Below the pieces are notes generated by a model. The model did not search any database, was not told the DNA's origin, and was given only the letters and a program-made list of their open reading frames with translations. Positions 22,736 through 35,961 of a stretch of 64,000 nucleotides of DNA are shown one piece after another; positions within the stretch are counted from its first letter, which is position 1; every line of letters starts with the position of its first letter. The DNA comes from Stromatinia cepivora (taxonomy: Eukaryota; Ascomycota; Leotiomycetes; Helotiales; Sclerotiniaceae): contig RCTD01000021.1 in assembly GCA_014898415.1 (NCBI GenBank), positions 1,054,001 through 1,118,000 on the forward strand, written 5' to 3'. The translations under genes were made by a program, and so were the position numbers.

Positions 22736-22825
22736 ATTGGATTGGATTGGATTGGATTGGATTGGATTGGATTGGATTGGATTGGATTGGATTGGATTGG
22801 ATTGGATTGGATTGGATTGGATTGG
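22736..22825. repeat. (ATTGG)18 pentanucleotide tract
   Basis: Eighteen perfect tandem copies of ATTGG over 90 bp. The unit is not a telomeric TTAGGG-type repeat. Confidence 0.98.
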
Positions 22826-22878
22826 ACTAGATAGATGATCATAGATAGGTACATATGAGACATGACACGATATACAGG

Positions 22879-22929
22879 TATATCAAATATATCAAATATA
22901 TCAAATATATCAAATATATCAAATATATT
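22879..22929. repeat. 9-bp tandem repeat (ATATATCAA)
   Basis: Five near-perfect copies of ATATATCAA, about 50 bp after the pentanucleotide tract. Confidence 0.9.
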
Positions 22930-23820
22930 ACACAAACCATCGACTTCAAGAGAGAATAAGATTATCATTGCATTCAATGCATTAATTCATGTACTCATAT
23001 ATTCATTTTATATAAACCACTTCATTTCCCTCATCCCCCATCCTCAATCCTCAATCCGAGTCCACCATCTTATTCCTCACCCGCCTACTTTCCACCCAGC
23101 ATAGATACAAAAAGCCAGTTTCCGCTCCCGTTTCCACTCCCACTCCCAACACATTGCCATAAACATGAACATAAACATGAACATAAACATAAACACAATA
23201 AATAATCTATAACATAACCCACAAACCCTAACCATCCATCCCCTTTCCATTCACCCACCCATCCATTCCTCCAACCCATACAAATATGTAACCACCTTAC
23301 TACCCCTTACCCACACCTAACCCATCCATTCATCATCCCACTGGATCCACCCTCCCAATAAATCCAAACCTTCAACCATTCCCCAAGTATCGAAAAGGCC
23401 AAACCAGGCCCATACACCCAATCAAATCAATATAAACATAAAACACCATGCTTCCGAGTCAATAAGGCATCGATACCATTCATTCATATCATCCATCCCT
23501 ATATCTTAATTCAAACTCCCCTTTCAACCAAGAAACGCCATGAACCCCAAGAACCCCAAACCTAGTCATCCATTCATGACATAGGTACACTTGAAATAAA
23601 AGGTATCGCTCAAAAACGCCTTCAATGCATTTCCTTCCTTTCCCTCCCGCTTTTCATCTCCGAATCGCCAACCTCGAATAATTACTTTCCATCACTTCTT
23701 ATCTTCATAAATGCATCGCATCGCATCCATCAATGATGCGCGAATCACTTTTAACACGAGATAATAACCATCGTGCTTGTAGCTGCAGGTAAAATAACTC
23801 CTCTCCAAAACAACAACTTA

Positions 23821-25570
23821 TCAATCCGAAACCGCTCCTGCATCAATAACCTCCGATTCATCCGCTGCATTTCCTCCACTCCTTCCTGATTCCCATCCCT
23901 CCATTTCATCTCTTCCATCTTCCTTGATTAAATCAAGTAAAACCAAACTATTTTTCTTAATCCTCTCAGGTCTATCCACAATTCCTCTCTCAAGAATGGT
24001 AGCCTCAGCAGTTTTGGCCCAAATATCATGTAAATCAGGGATGTTTTCCATCAACAACCTAAGTTCTTCTCTTCTTAATGGACGCATTGGTGGACCTGCT
24101 GAAAGACTAGTTCTCCATACCATACTATCGTCTGATGTATTTCGTTTTGCGGCTATACAATTAGGTTTGACGCAAAACCACCCGTTACATCCTGAAGAAT
24201 CATGGCCTGAGTTGTCCGGTGGAGGTTGAGCCATAGGTTGTGGAGCCTTCTTTCTTCCTAGATGAGTAAATTTCGACATCTTGGATTTTGGTGCGACGGC
24301 GCTAGGTTCGACAATAGGTAACCGACTACTTTGTAAAAATCCGTACCATTGATCAACAGCTGCTCTCCTCGCATTATATCCTTTCGTTTCCCAAAACCTT
24401 TGAGCTTGTCTTAATCCTCCTATCGTCAAGATGGTCGCATAAACTTCATCGGGTGGTCGATCCTTCAAGTAACCTCTGATTGACCTTTCCACTCTTCCAA
24501 CATACGAAGGAGGCCTTAATCGACGAGAAAATGATGACATCACCAAAGGAAATACCTGATGAACATGTAATAATGTTCTATCATCATACATACTCATGAC
24601 ATAAGATTCGAATGGATTAAGTGTAAATGGTAATCGTGTTAAAGGTGCGCCACGTCTTGCAAGATGTTGAGTGTATATATTTCGGTAAGTCTCGAAGAAA
24701 TGAAAGATTGTGAAGACGAGTGGTATTAATCGTTGACGCATTCGTTCGTATTGTGGTTGGAATTCCACCTTTTGAGCTTCAGTCGTTCTTAAGAATATCT
24801 CCTTTCGAGCTTGTAGGGAGATCATTGTGGATAATTTCGATGCAACATGTAATCGATGCCATATTCCACCCAAGTAATGTAAATTCAGATTCGCAGGGTC
24901 CGGTAGAGGATATAGTCGTATGGTATAATCGGGTAATGTATGTGTTGCATGATATCTTGCGATCGGTGATTCATTTAATGTAACTAAAGCATGAAATGAT
25001 TTCGAAACGTGTCGTAAGTCAAGTATGGTATGGATTGGTAAAGGTGCGATAATTTGAGCTTGTAATTCATTTGGGAGTGCCAGGAAGAGATCAGAAAGAG
25101 TGACACTATGTAAGATTAGCAATTCATCCAACATTCATGAGAGAAACATGACTCCTTCAAGGTTACCTTTGTCTTTCAATCCTTTCCACAATTAATTCCT
25201 GGTGAGTTTCAACAATTGATGGAGCTTTGTGTGTGATATTAACTTTTGATCTTAAAGCACCTAATGAACCACTAAAACTTGGTCGACGTTGTGTTCGTAA
25301 TGAAGTGAGGTCATGTCCAAGTGAACGTTTCCTTTGATCGCTAGGTCTTAAAACCAAATTCTCATGATTCGCATTTCGTTGCCTTGATGGTAGATTGAAT
25401 GTAGCTGCTTCCAATGGAGATGGTTCATAATTAATTGTAGGAACCGTCGAAGGGCCAATTTGTGCATTGGATGTTGTTCCCGTGGCAGATCCATTGTCAT
25501 TCTCATTAATTTGTCGTAATTTACTAAAGTATCGCTCTGAAGCGAATTCGGTGATGTGAAGTGGTTCCAT
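23821..25570 (-). CDS. F-box protein
   Basis: Two exons on the minus strand, 25167-25570 and 23821-25105, joined by a 61-nt intron (GTAACC...GCTAAT...CATAG) that rebuilds an AGT codon; 562 codons in total. Residues 1-135 are polar and disordered. The F-box follows directly after the junction: VTLSDLFLALPNELQAQIIA then PLPIHTILDLRHVSKSFHAL, roughly residues 136-180. The rest is mostly helical, with a small Cys cluster (CNGWFCVKPNC, ~441-451), a basic KSKMSKFTHLGRKKA patch and a Glu/Gly-rich tail. Known F-box proteins recruit substrates to SCF ubiquitin ligases through Skp1; the substrate here is unknown. The 5' end is uncertain: coding-like text continues upstream (25580-25735) in another frame. 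Confidence 0.8.
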
Positions 25571-28500
25571 CTCTTCCCCTACGTTTGGTCCCTTATACCA
25601 ATAGGTCGTAGAGTTGAAGTTCTTCGTAATTGATTAATCATATCAAAATCTATGGACGACACTCTTCGTTGGGGAGAGTCGCCCGATTTGCGTTGAATTG
25701 GAATGAAGTTGAGGAAACGACGTCGCACGATTGAACCTCATGCATTATTGAAAATGCAGATTGAAGTATTTAGAAAGCCAACGATAGTAAAAAAGTTATC
25801 GAATGAAGGTAGCGTACCTTTGAAAGGAATCGATGACTTATTGGAGTGATGGTTGTTGAAGAGGTCGAAGAGTTGAAGCGAATGAGTAAAATGGACTCAA
25901 GGTCGAATAATTGGGTGAGATGGGAATGGAGATGGAGATGGAGATGTAGCTGGAGTTCGATGGATAGATAGATGTACGGAGTACGAGTAAGGTTCTTGGA
26001 TGAGTAGGGGTCTGATAGTTTATGGTACAATCGGTAACAGAGCAAATGATCCGGATTAAGAAATATCTCTTGATTGGGGGCCAAGAAAATGAAAGTGTGA
26101 TCTTTCGATGGATTGTAACTCTCTCTTGTTTGATGTGATTGACTTCTTGAGTGTGTGTGACTTTGGAGAAATGTTGATGAAGAAGTACAATATCCGTATG
26201 TATTCAACCACAAAATCGAAATCAAGTAGATTGATTTATGATTTACCGGTTGATATGATGGGAAACACAATGAAGATATTTCCTTTCCTTTTCTATCAAT
26301 CCTTTCCCCTGTTTCTTTTTATATGTATTTTTTTTCTTGGTGATGGTTTAGAAATAAAATGATAAATAATCGTAGGTAGATAGAATATATGTCGGAGTTT
26401 TCCCTTTGTACTCGAGTAGATACCGAACAAATGGAATTGGGTAGATAGAGTAGGTAGGTAGGATGAACAACGAACGAACGACAAGAACCAAAATCTGGAA
26501 CCTTTTCTGAAAAAGATTAATAAAGTGTGGCGGATGAGATGGATGGGATAAAGTCCTTCTAAGAAGAAAAAGGGTCTGAAAAAGTAATTCGGTATATCGG
26601 GTGAACTGAGAATGTGATTGGGAGGGATAGACACGTTTTCCCCTTGACGTTTGTTTTTGATAGTATATATTATATGGAGTAAGTCGGTAGAGTAGTAATA
26701 CCGATATGGATATTGAAAATGCTACCCAACAAAATAATGAAGCCGAGCTGTGTGAGTGAAATATAATTTTATATTGAAGGAGGTTATTGAAGGAGGTTAT
26801 TGATAAGATAATTAATTGTATAGACAAATTGGAAGTGGAAATACTACTAGATAGTATAGATAGTATAGCTGATAGAGAAGTGTTTGAATGAATTTGTTTG
26901 TATCTTATTTACTGGATTGATCTGATCTGATCTGATCTGATCTTCATCAATTTGTTGTTGGTTGAAGAAGCTCTCTCTCTCTTTCCAAGGATTAATTCTC
27001 CGTTTGAATCTGTCTGTACTCGTAAATATAAATACAATACAAACCAAAGATCGTTTAATTATTTTATTCCTTTCCTCTCTCTCTGTCTCCCCACAATTGC
27101 TTTGCTTTGCTTTGCTTCCATTTATTTTATCTTATTTTCTCTATTCATTATTCCTATCTTCCTTCTTCTTTTCTCTCTCATCCGTATAATACTCGTATAA
27201 TATAATATTTCTCTTCATTCCTTCTTCACTCCCCCTTCTCATTCCCCTCAATCGGCCCAATTATTCAATACATTCCCTCCAATTCGTCCAAATCCGACCA
27301 TAAACTTCTTAACCAAAGGTCTTATTTTCCCAAATTCCATACCCACTTTTGGTTTAGTGCCGAAACTTGAAAGGGACCTTTCGGTCGGCGTCTTTATGGA
27401 GAACTCCACACGCACTTGTGCACACTCCACCGAGGTTGAATTGTGGAACCTTGGAATCCGGATAAAGTAATTTGAGAATGGAAGGAAGGGAAGGAAAGAA
27501 AATTGACGACGGATGACTGATGAATTGGTGTGGAGAGTGGGGAGGATGATACCGGTATATCATATATGTGCCTAGGTAAAAAGAAAGGGAGATAGGAATT
27601 TATTCTGTTGTCCTCCTAGTGTTATCCTGTACCTATGATATAGCTATGAGGTCGTAGTTGGAGATTAAAGGAGAATATGCATCTAATAAGTCAAGATGTA
27701 TTTATTGACTACAAATTACATCTAGATAGGAGACGACAATATCAAGAACTTACAGATAAGTAGTCGTTAATAATATAACCCTATTAGTTCTACATCAAAA
27801 AACTAAATAATAAATCACCCATCATCCTTTTCCCATTATCAAAAATAAATCAATGCCAGTGTGCCACCCCGGCTGTACCCAAAATAGATGCTGTTGAATT
27901 CTTCCGTGATTATCCCCGAGTCCAATAGGATCATCAGAATCGTCACTGAACATTATCAACAAAATCCATTGGAAAAGGATATTTGACCGAGATGCTAAGA
28001 TGGGAATGAATGAGCTATCCATGCCATGCTGTAATTCATATGATAGATGCGTTTTACTTGGTTTTGTTTCATCATTTTCTCATGTACAGATGAGGAGTAC
28101 AACGTTGTTGTTCTACTTACTTTATGAGACACGTTCCTATTCATCAAATGATAGAAAATAAATTCATCGTTACTCCCGAATGTGATAGGATAATCATATC
28201 TGTCGGTACTTAATTACCAAATACTACAGTACATACATGTATCCAACTAATTCAACATTGCCTTGATTGACAACCGTTCCCACCCCATCCATCCACCTAT
28301 TAATATATTCCCACATCTCCTTCCCCTTACCTACGGAGTACCTTTCCCCAAACCCCAAGCTATCGGCAAACTTACTTACCACTACACTCCATCTAGCATT
28401 CCACTAACCACCTATTGAACATCTAGACCCTCCCTCCTCCTCCATCTCAACGCCGCTCCACAATATCCTCACGTCAAAACGCTTTCCAAATGGTGGAGAA

Positions 28501-29802
28501 ACGACACGGAACAAACATCATGATGGAGAATCCCTTCCAAAACCCACTCTTTCCCACACATGACATTCCTAAATTTCTACGCCATTTGGGATCTGGGGCA
28601 AACAAAGTGTGGATTTCCCCATAATGATGTGAGATTGAGACCGAAGCCGAGGATGTTGAAAGCTACGAAGTTACGATGTTAGGTAAAAAATCAAGGTATA
28701 TGGTTCTCCGGGCGTACTTCCCTGGAGAAATGCAGGTTTCATGCTTGTTTGTAGTGATTGAAGTTTGTATGAATCTTTATGATGCGGCGATGCATATTAT
28801 AGTTCATGCGATATGCCGTGAAAGAAGGTTGATAGATATATACTCCGTACTTTAAGTCTTTAACCATCGGCTACCGCTATTTATGGATAGCTACATGAAC
28901 AAATACTATAATTGTAACGTTGGTCATATGAATTGATATATTATGATCAAAAGTATCCCAATTGTACGATTACACCTATACAGATACTAATCCATTCCTT
29001 CTCAATCAACCTTCCACTTTCCTCTTCTCAAGAATAACCAAGCAATTAGTGCTATCGGTATATTCCCCTAACCTCTTAACTATCATCAATGATCTCCCAC
29101 TAAATAAAATATTTCCTGTTCATCCATGATCCAACATACTATTGGAATAAATCAATCTTCCTCGGCATTGAATCTTTCTTTTCCGCTCGCTCATCTCTTT
29201 CATTGAATCCCAATCAAATGAAATGTAACAACAAATCAAACAATTGGGCCAAAAAAGAAAACTCATTCGGCCCTATTCTCAAACCTACATTCGATTTTCA
29301 TCCGGGACAGCAAAACGCAACTGAGCGGCTGATTTACTTTTTTACCCTTTTCTAGTATTGGCTTAAAAGTACTGAATACTTAGGTAAGATCTTTTAAACA
29401 TATAAGGAAAACAATAAGAAGATCTTGGTATGACAACAAGACTTCTTTATGAATTTTTGAAGAGATTCTTGATCACTGGTGGAAGTTTTGAGGGGACATT
29501 GAACAAGCTAAAAGATGAAACGAGACGCGACTTTGCGTACTTTTTTTTCTTGGGGAAACAAAATATTAAGGAAAAGAAAGCTTGGAATTCTTTAGAATGA
29601 ATCAGTTATGATGAACAATCAATCCGGCCCCATTTCCTTGTAAAGCTATTGCCAAGCCATTTGGGGAAGTGGGATTTGATGGGGATGGAATGGGATGGGA
29701 TGGGATGGGATGGGATGATGGATTGTCAGCAATTGATAATTTCCATATAGATGTACGAGATTAAATATGAATGAAACAATACCTAGTACTCGGTCAGATA
29801 CG

Positions 29803-29834
<32 letters not shown>

Positions 29835-30327
29835 AATGTGATGTGATCGATGATTTTGGTGTATAATATCACACAAGTATAGTAAAGGATATATTATTTT
29901 ATGGGTCGTAAGATCTTTCGATTTTTGATCAATCGGAATTTGGCGATTGGTTGAAGATTAATCCATTCATTGAATGATGGGAAGAGGATGATTTTATCTT
30001 TTTTCAGGTGTGATGTTAGAAACGATATCAATAAGAACTGACCAAAAGTGTACGGTGCGCCGATAGTTGATTGCTATTCACACGCTATCAATTTAAAGTT
30101 TAGATAGCCACGTGAAATTATGGGGAGCTATCAAATCCTGGGGTTGAAGCTTAATACGATGCATCTTCTTATTGCGACAAGCATCTCACATTCCATAATC
30201 TAATCTCAAAACTTTCTACAACTGATTTACCCAATATCAAAACCTTAGTCAATACATCGAGTTGTACACGATATACTATTTAACTGTCTACCTACCAGGC
30301 TAATCAAATATCAACCACAACAATACA
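25571..30327. other. 4.7-kb intergenic region
   Basis: No gene recognised. Some coding-like text at 25580-25735 (minus) may belong to the F-box gene. Otherwise there is low-complexity DNA: (GATCT)5 near 26915-26941, GCTTT repeats near 27098-27117, (GGGAT)n near 29686-29716 and a (TA)n tract at ~29804-29830. A long untranslated leader or non-coding transcripts are possible, but nothing in the sequence proves them. Confidence 0.5.
29804..29830. repeat. (TA)n dinucleotide tract
   Basis: About 13 consecutive TA units inside intergenic DNA. Confidence 0.95.
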
Positions 30328-31301
30328 ATGTCTTCATCACCATCTCCATATTCTACCTCAAGCTATACCCCTCATCGAAACTCTCAATCCTACTCTGGGA
30401 ACGATCCGAATGCTGCACCACCACCACCACCTAAACCAAATTCCCGAGATGTGAGTCGTCAAGGTACACCTGCGGGAAGTGGAGTACAATCATTTCCTAG
30501 ACCTGGAGTTTCAATGCAATACGAAGGAAGACAAGAAGATACTTCACGAGAACAATCTCAACAAATACAAGATCCTGGGGATCAATGGCTTCCGAAAATT
30601 TTGTTGGATAAATCGTATGTGTTACCTTATCATATGCAGATGAACATTTTTGAACTGTGGATACTTCTTATCCTACCTATCAAGATTCTTATGCATGTCT
30701 CTATTACTCTTATGTATACTATCTTGGTGTATAGTAGGATTGCTAAGATTTGGTGTCTGGAGGACAGGAACATCGCATTAGTTAGCTCACAATATTAACA
30801 TCATTCAGGAAACAAGACCTCGCATCCGTATTATCCAACCCTGCTCTCCTAGCCGCCCTCACCCACTCAACATCTACCGCTCATCCCTCTATTTCTATAT
30901 CACAAGAACCACTGAAATCCGCATTGGATGATAATATTGCACTAGCAACTCATCTATTGGAACTTGAGTCTCGACTTGATCACCTGCGCTCTTCAACACA
31001 AGCTCAATTATTATCTACACATGCATTGGAACGTCAATGGAAACAAAAACAATCGGAGATGGATAGAACTTTAGCTCCTTTCTCACCGAGCTCATTGTAT
31101 CAACGATTAGGACAAGGAGTTCAGGAACAGGAATTGATTTGTAGGGCTATGGAAGAAAGTTTTCTTGAGGGTGATGGTGTGGCTACGGAAAGGGAAGCAA
31201 TTGATTGGGTTAGAAAATATAGGGAATCGAAGAAAGTTTATTATTCAAGGAGGGAGAGGAAGGAAAGATGGGATGAAGGAAGAGTTGGAGGTTGGAGATG
31301 A
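30328..31301 (+). CDS. VPS37-like ESCRT-I subunit
   Basis: Two exons, 30328-30614 and 30809-31301 (259 codons), with an unusually long 194-nt intron (GTATGT...TTAAC...CAG). Residues 1-95 are disordered, with a Pro run (AAPPPPPKPNS) that could bind SH3/UEV-type partners. Exon 2 is a helical Mod(r) domain: KQDLASVLSNPALLAALTHS, then a coiled coil LATHLLELESRLDHLRSSTQ, and a C-terminal helix (REAIDWVRKYRESKKVYYSR). This arrangement matches fungal Vps37, which with Vps23, Vps28 and Mvb12 forms ESCRT-I, sorting ubiquitylated cargo into multivesicular endosomes. Family assignment is good; binding details are inferred. Confidence 0.85.
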
Positions 31302-34300
31302 AGTGAAAGTTTTGATATATCATATTTTCGGGAACTCAAACATCAACATTTATTACTTGGGAGAAAGATGATTATTGGGATATACAATACGTCATAACGG
31401 CAAGGAACTTTGAGGGGGTGATGGGAGGATACAAGTACAAAGTCTCAGATGTGAAAGACTTCAAAACATTCTAGGTAGTACAAGGATGATAACGGGGGTA
31501 GGACGAGAGACTGAAGATGTGAGGTTAATATACCCAGTATTTTCCGAGAGGAGGCTACGAAAGCCAAATTCTCAAACTGGGAATATGAAAGGATAAACAA
31601 GTTACCGGCATACAAGAACGTCAGTGGTGTAATTGTAATGTATATGTACACAATCCAGTTGTTTTTCACAGGTGACTATTGATGAAACATGTTTAGTGTG
31701 CATCTCATCCCATCCCATTCCATGAATGAATGAAGGAAGGAAGGAATGATGAAGAATAAAAAAGGAAGTAGAAATGTATAATATACCGATATATAAACAC
31801 AATGGGGAATGGGGACGCGGATATGAATATGGACATGGACATGGAGATATATTGGGGGTAAATGGGGAAACGGGGAAATGGGAAATGAACCTTAAATTTA
31901 AACTTTACTTTACTTTACCCGTCGTTCATTACAATCATAATCACAAGTTTGAAGTCACAATCACAATTATACGGCATTTGCAGCAGTAACACAATATTTG
32001 AAGCAATAACACAGCATTTTGGAACTAGAAGCTGAAACGCCACGCCGCGTAATAGTTCCCTAGTTCCGCGGCTTGATTTGGTTTGGAAAGATTCAAGGGT
32101 TTCTTATCTCTTACCTCTTGTAAGTTGTTTGTGTGATGGATGAAAATGAATGGATGGATGAAAATTGATGTGCTTGATGTGCTTGGTGCTTGATACTGAT
32201 ACTATACAGATACAGATACCATACAACCAAGAAATTAATAAGGAATAGGGACAAGGAACAAGGAACACGGGATACGGAATAAGGAGCTGGTGATTGTAAA
32301 TTGTACAGAGTAGATGTATATAGATATAGGTCCGAATGATGGACCTATTAGGGGAGAGGGGGATGGGAAGGGGTTGTTAAGTATTGGGTGAGGTGGATGG
32401 GATGGGACGGGATGGGATGGATGGGATGATTGTGTTACTTTGATTTGGTCAGTGGGCTGTGTGAGGACGGGGGTGGGCATGAGTTGCTGGTAGTGATGGT
32501 GTGATGGTGTGATGGTGGTGTAGTAGATCAGTATCAGGATCTTATCTAGAACTAAGCATTATAGTTTGGTAACTCTATTCTTTCCTGTTGTGCTTCGTGA
32601 ATATGAATGGATCGGTAGGTATGGTTATTAAATAGATATGAATGGATGTATGTGGATGAATATGGAATATGCAGTGTCAACTTGAACAAACGGGTATATC
32701 CGTCCCAGTTACAGTTACATTAAGAATTTACCCTGGGATTTTGCCTGATTTCTTGGTTTGGTGTTGAGTACATGCTGTTTCCTTGGTATTTCTTTAAGAT
32801 TTGCCAAGCTTCAGATGACTTTACTTTGTGTTACGCTCTCTTTTTTGGCTTCGCGTCTTTGTTGCTTGCGCTTGGGGACACAATGTGAATCATACATATT
32901 ACATACAGATAGATAATCCCGAGGTAGATATGTAAAATTGTATATATGCATGCAATCTGAGGGTGGGAATCACTTGAGAATGTATGGCGTGCATGGAAGG
33001 GGATTCAAATTATGAAATACGAGATCGGGTGTTTATCTAGGTACCCCGACCGGGTGATCTATCTGGGTAGACTGGTTGGTGAATACGAGATGGATGGGTG
33101 GATGGGCGTGCGTGTGGTTGAGGTTGGTTTGGTGGGATGGGATGGGATAGCTCGGAGGGATTGGGATGAAGAGGAAAAGACGCATGTGAGCCCTTTTTGG
33201 ATATGGAGATAATTTTATTAAGATATTGAGATACTGATACAAATGAAACGCACATGAAACACATATGAAACTGATGAGACAGATGAGTATGAAATTCTAT
33301 AGCGATTGTCAAGTGACGTTCTCGGTGGAGATAGATATGAGAATGAGGGCGAGGACGTAATGAAATGACTTCTATACCTAACATTTTTTATATCCCTTCC
33401 CTTTTATAAGCAATATTATTTATTAATCTATTCGAAAGTTACTATATAAAATCTCCTTGATAATTTATATTATCATATTAAAATACTATGAAATGATTAA
33501 AATAATACGAATATTATACATACTATAAGACATATTATACTAGTCTAACCATAGTATACGAAAATATATATAAATAGATATTATTATATTTATATATTCA
33601 ATCTATAATAGAGGTTTAACACTTGAAATATGACATGATATATTTTATCAGAATTTTTACTTGAAGTTTAATCTAATTACAAATTCTTTCACTATATATA
33701 TATTTTAGATAGCTCACATCTATCGGTTCGAATTTCAACACAACTTTCGTTCGGAGTTGATCGGGTACTCATTCATTTATATTTATAAATATAGGAACGA
33801 AGACAAAATAGCTAAAACTAAGCTCCTTCCTCATAGTATGAATCTCCTTATTCCTGTACACGAGTAGTAGTGCAACTTTCAATGAGTCTCTAATTACTGT
33901 ACAAGAAATTTGATTAAGTATCTGGGGCTGAGGATGTGGATGGAGATGGGAACAGCTAGGAAGAGTGAAGTTTGGTTCTGTTATTCTACTTATGGGAATT
34001 TCGGAGTTTGAGAAGAGTGGAAAGGAGAGGGGAAGGGTGTGGATATGTATATAGAGTATATTTGAATCCTGGTGGGTGAAGTGTGGTGAGGTTTAGTGAG
34101 GAGAAGCCTAAATGGATCTCGTGAGGTGAGTATACTGGAAGTGAAATCTGATATCTCTTTTAGCATTATCTAGATACTTAACAATATCGGTATATATATT
34201 CATGTGCTTCAAGTTTCCATTCCAGACTCCTACCCTACTCTGCACCTACGGTATTCGGAATATAGAGATGAGTTATATGGGAGATTGTATATATGGCAAT

Positions 34301-35961
34301 GATTTTCGAGGGTTGTATTGATGGGGTGAAGTGATTATGGCTGCATCAAGAGGTTGTGGGTGGATGGAAGAGAAGAGATAAAGATGTAAAGGAGAGGACT
34401 ATGAGAATGAGAGGAATGTAGATGAGATGATTTCTAAACTGTGCGGTGTATGTATTTTGAGAGTAGAATGTTATTGTAACATAATACTAATAGAGTCATT
34501 AGGGATAGAGCGAAGCGAGGAACAATTGAGGAAAATTTTGTGTTTGATTTGTGGAACAATGTTTATATCCATAGATAAGCAGGACTGCTGAATTACTGTC
34601 TCCTATTAGGGTGATGGGGACTAATAAAGTAGGAACGAGGAATAAGATGGACAGAATGGATCGTGTAAGTGGGTAAAGTATCCAGGAGAAAGCAGGTGGG
34701 TGAAGTATTTAGGAGAAAGCAGGCGGACAGAAGATTCGGAAAAAATGGGGAGTGAAAAGGAAGTGGAAAAAATAATTCCCAGCGAAGGACCAAAAGATTG
34801 GCGGGGAAAAAGGGGGTTGAAATAAGCGAAAATAGGAGATGTGGACTACTATTTAATTAGCCAAGCAGTTATTTAATTCATCAGTCTTTATGATTCAGAA
34901 ATTGAGTATAAGTGAAGTGAAGAGCTCCTAAGAATACTCGAGTCTGTATTAAATCTTTCCAAGACTGATATTAAGTAACATATCATAACATCCCACTTTC
35001 ATTTTTTCAAACCTATTCGTTGGATTAGTCTCTTCTTTTCTCGCTCCTCCTATTCCTCGATCTCCAACAATATATCAACCCAAACCACCACACCAAACCC
35101 AGCATTCTCCTCCCTTCTAACCCATCTCTCTAACCCCATACATCCAACTAAACCTCAGCCCAAAACCCAAAACCATCCAATATTCCTTCTATCTTTGTTA
35201 TAGTCAACTTTATAACTCCCCCTTCTATAAATTTGAAGCTTCGCTGCTAGGAAGTATTAACCGATTAAGGATGAACCTTGGATCTCGTCGTTTCCGTATT
35301 CTTTGATATGCTGTTGATTGTTAGTTGGATTACTTTTAGGTTAGAAGGAAGAGGGAGGAGGAGGAGGAGGGGAGGAGAGAAAGAGTACTCACAGTGATGC
35401 GCATTAAGCGGCTTTCTTTGTTGGAGATGAAGTTGTTTGGGTATATGTTTTTAGGGAAGGATAGGGGCAATAGAGGAAGTGGAGTTGAGCCAGCTTTGAG
35501 TGTGAGTTTGAATATGGCGGTTAGAGATGACAGGAAAAGGAAGTGGAAGGGGGAAAGGAGAACAGAAGGGAAGTTGGGGTTTATTAGCCTGGCTAAAATT
35601 ATGAGCTTTCCAAGAATATATCAATCCTCATTTGATTTTCAGTAGTCTCGAGATCCAAAAGGGGATATAAAGAGGTATAGAGTGAGTGGGTGGTAGATAA
35701 GAGATGAGATTGTCAGGTTTGTAAATATGGATTGTGGATCTCTCCATGATATAAGTACGCCTAAAATCATGAATCATAACTCCCAGCTCCCAACTCCTAG
35801 CATTCATACCTAATGAAGATAAATTAGAAATTCAAAGCTAAAATCGAAAGCACTAAATACATAAATCTTCCATTGACATCAGCGCACACACCACCCGCGG
35901 TATTTTGTATCTAATTTTCCATTCCCCTCTCCTTTTCATATGCCAAATCCAAAATTCAAAC
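31302..35961. other. 4.7-kb intergenic region
   Basis: No supported gene. Contents: (GGGAT)/(GATGG) degenerate repeats near 32385-32430 and 33137-33150, an AT-rich block at about 33400-33720, and purine-rich sequence near 35350-35390. Short frames such as 35394-35645 show no motif or splice partner. Confidence 0.5.
33400..33720. other. AT-rich block
   Basis: About 320 bp of nearly pure A/T DNA rich in TA and ATAT steps, similar to the block at 21480-21830. Confidence 0.55.

Larger units (their letters stand above)
17724..23820. other. 6-kb gene-poor region with relics, AT-rich blocks and tandem repeats
   Basis: No intact gene seen. It contains the minus-strand coding relic at 18390-19977, a short open plus frame at 20466-20671, AT-rich DNA at about 21480-21830 and 22190-22260, and repeats at 21935-22030, 22539-22690, 22736-22825 and 22879-22929. 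The stretch 22930-23820 is C-rich on the plus strand (CCAT/CCC-rich) and looks like the 3' flank of the F-box gene. Confidence 0.55.

Noticed and set aside
22736..22825. ATTGG array as a telomere remnant or CRISPR-like repeat
   Set aside because: The unit is not TTAGGG-like and there are no spacers; it is a simple pentanucleotide repeat.
33724..33735. GGTTCGAAT as a tRNA B box
   Set aside because: No matching A box or cloverleaf could be drawn around it, and the surroundings are AT-rich repeat-like DNA.
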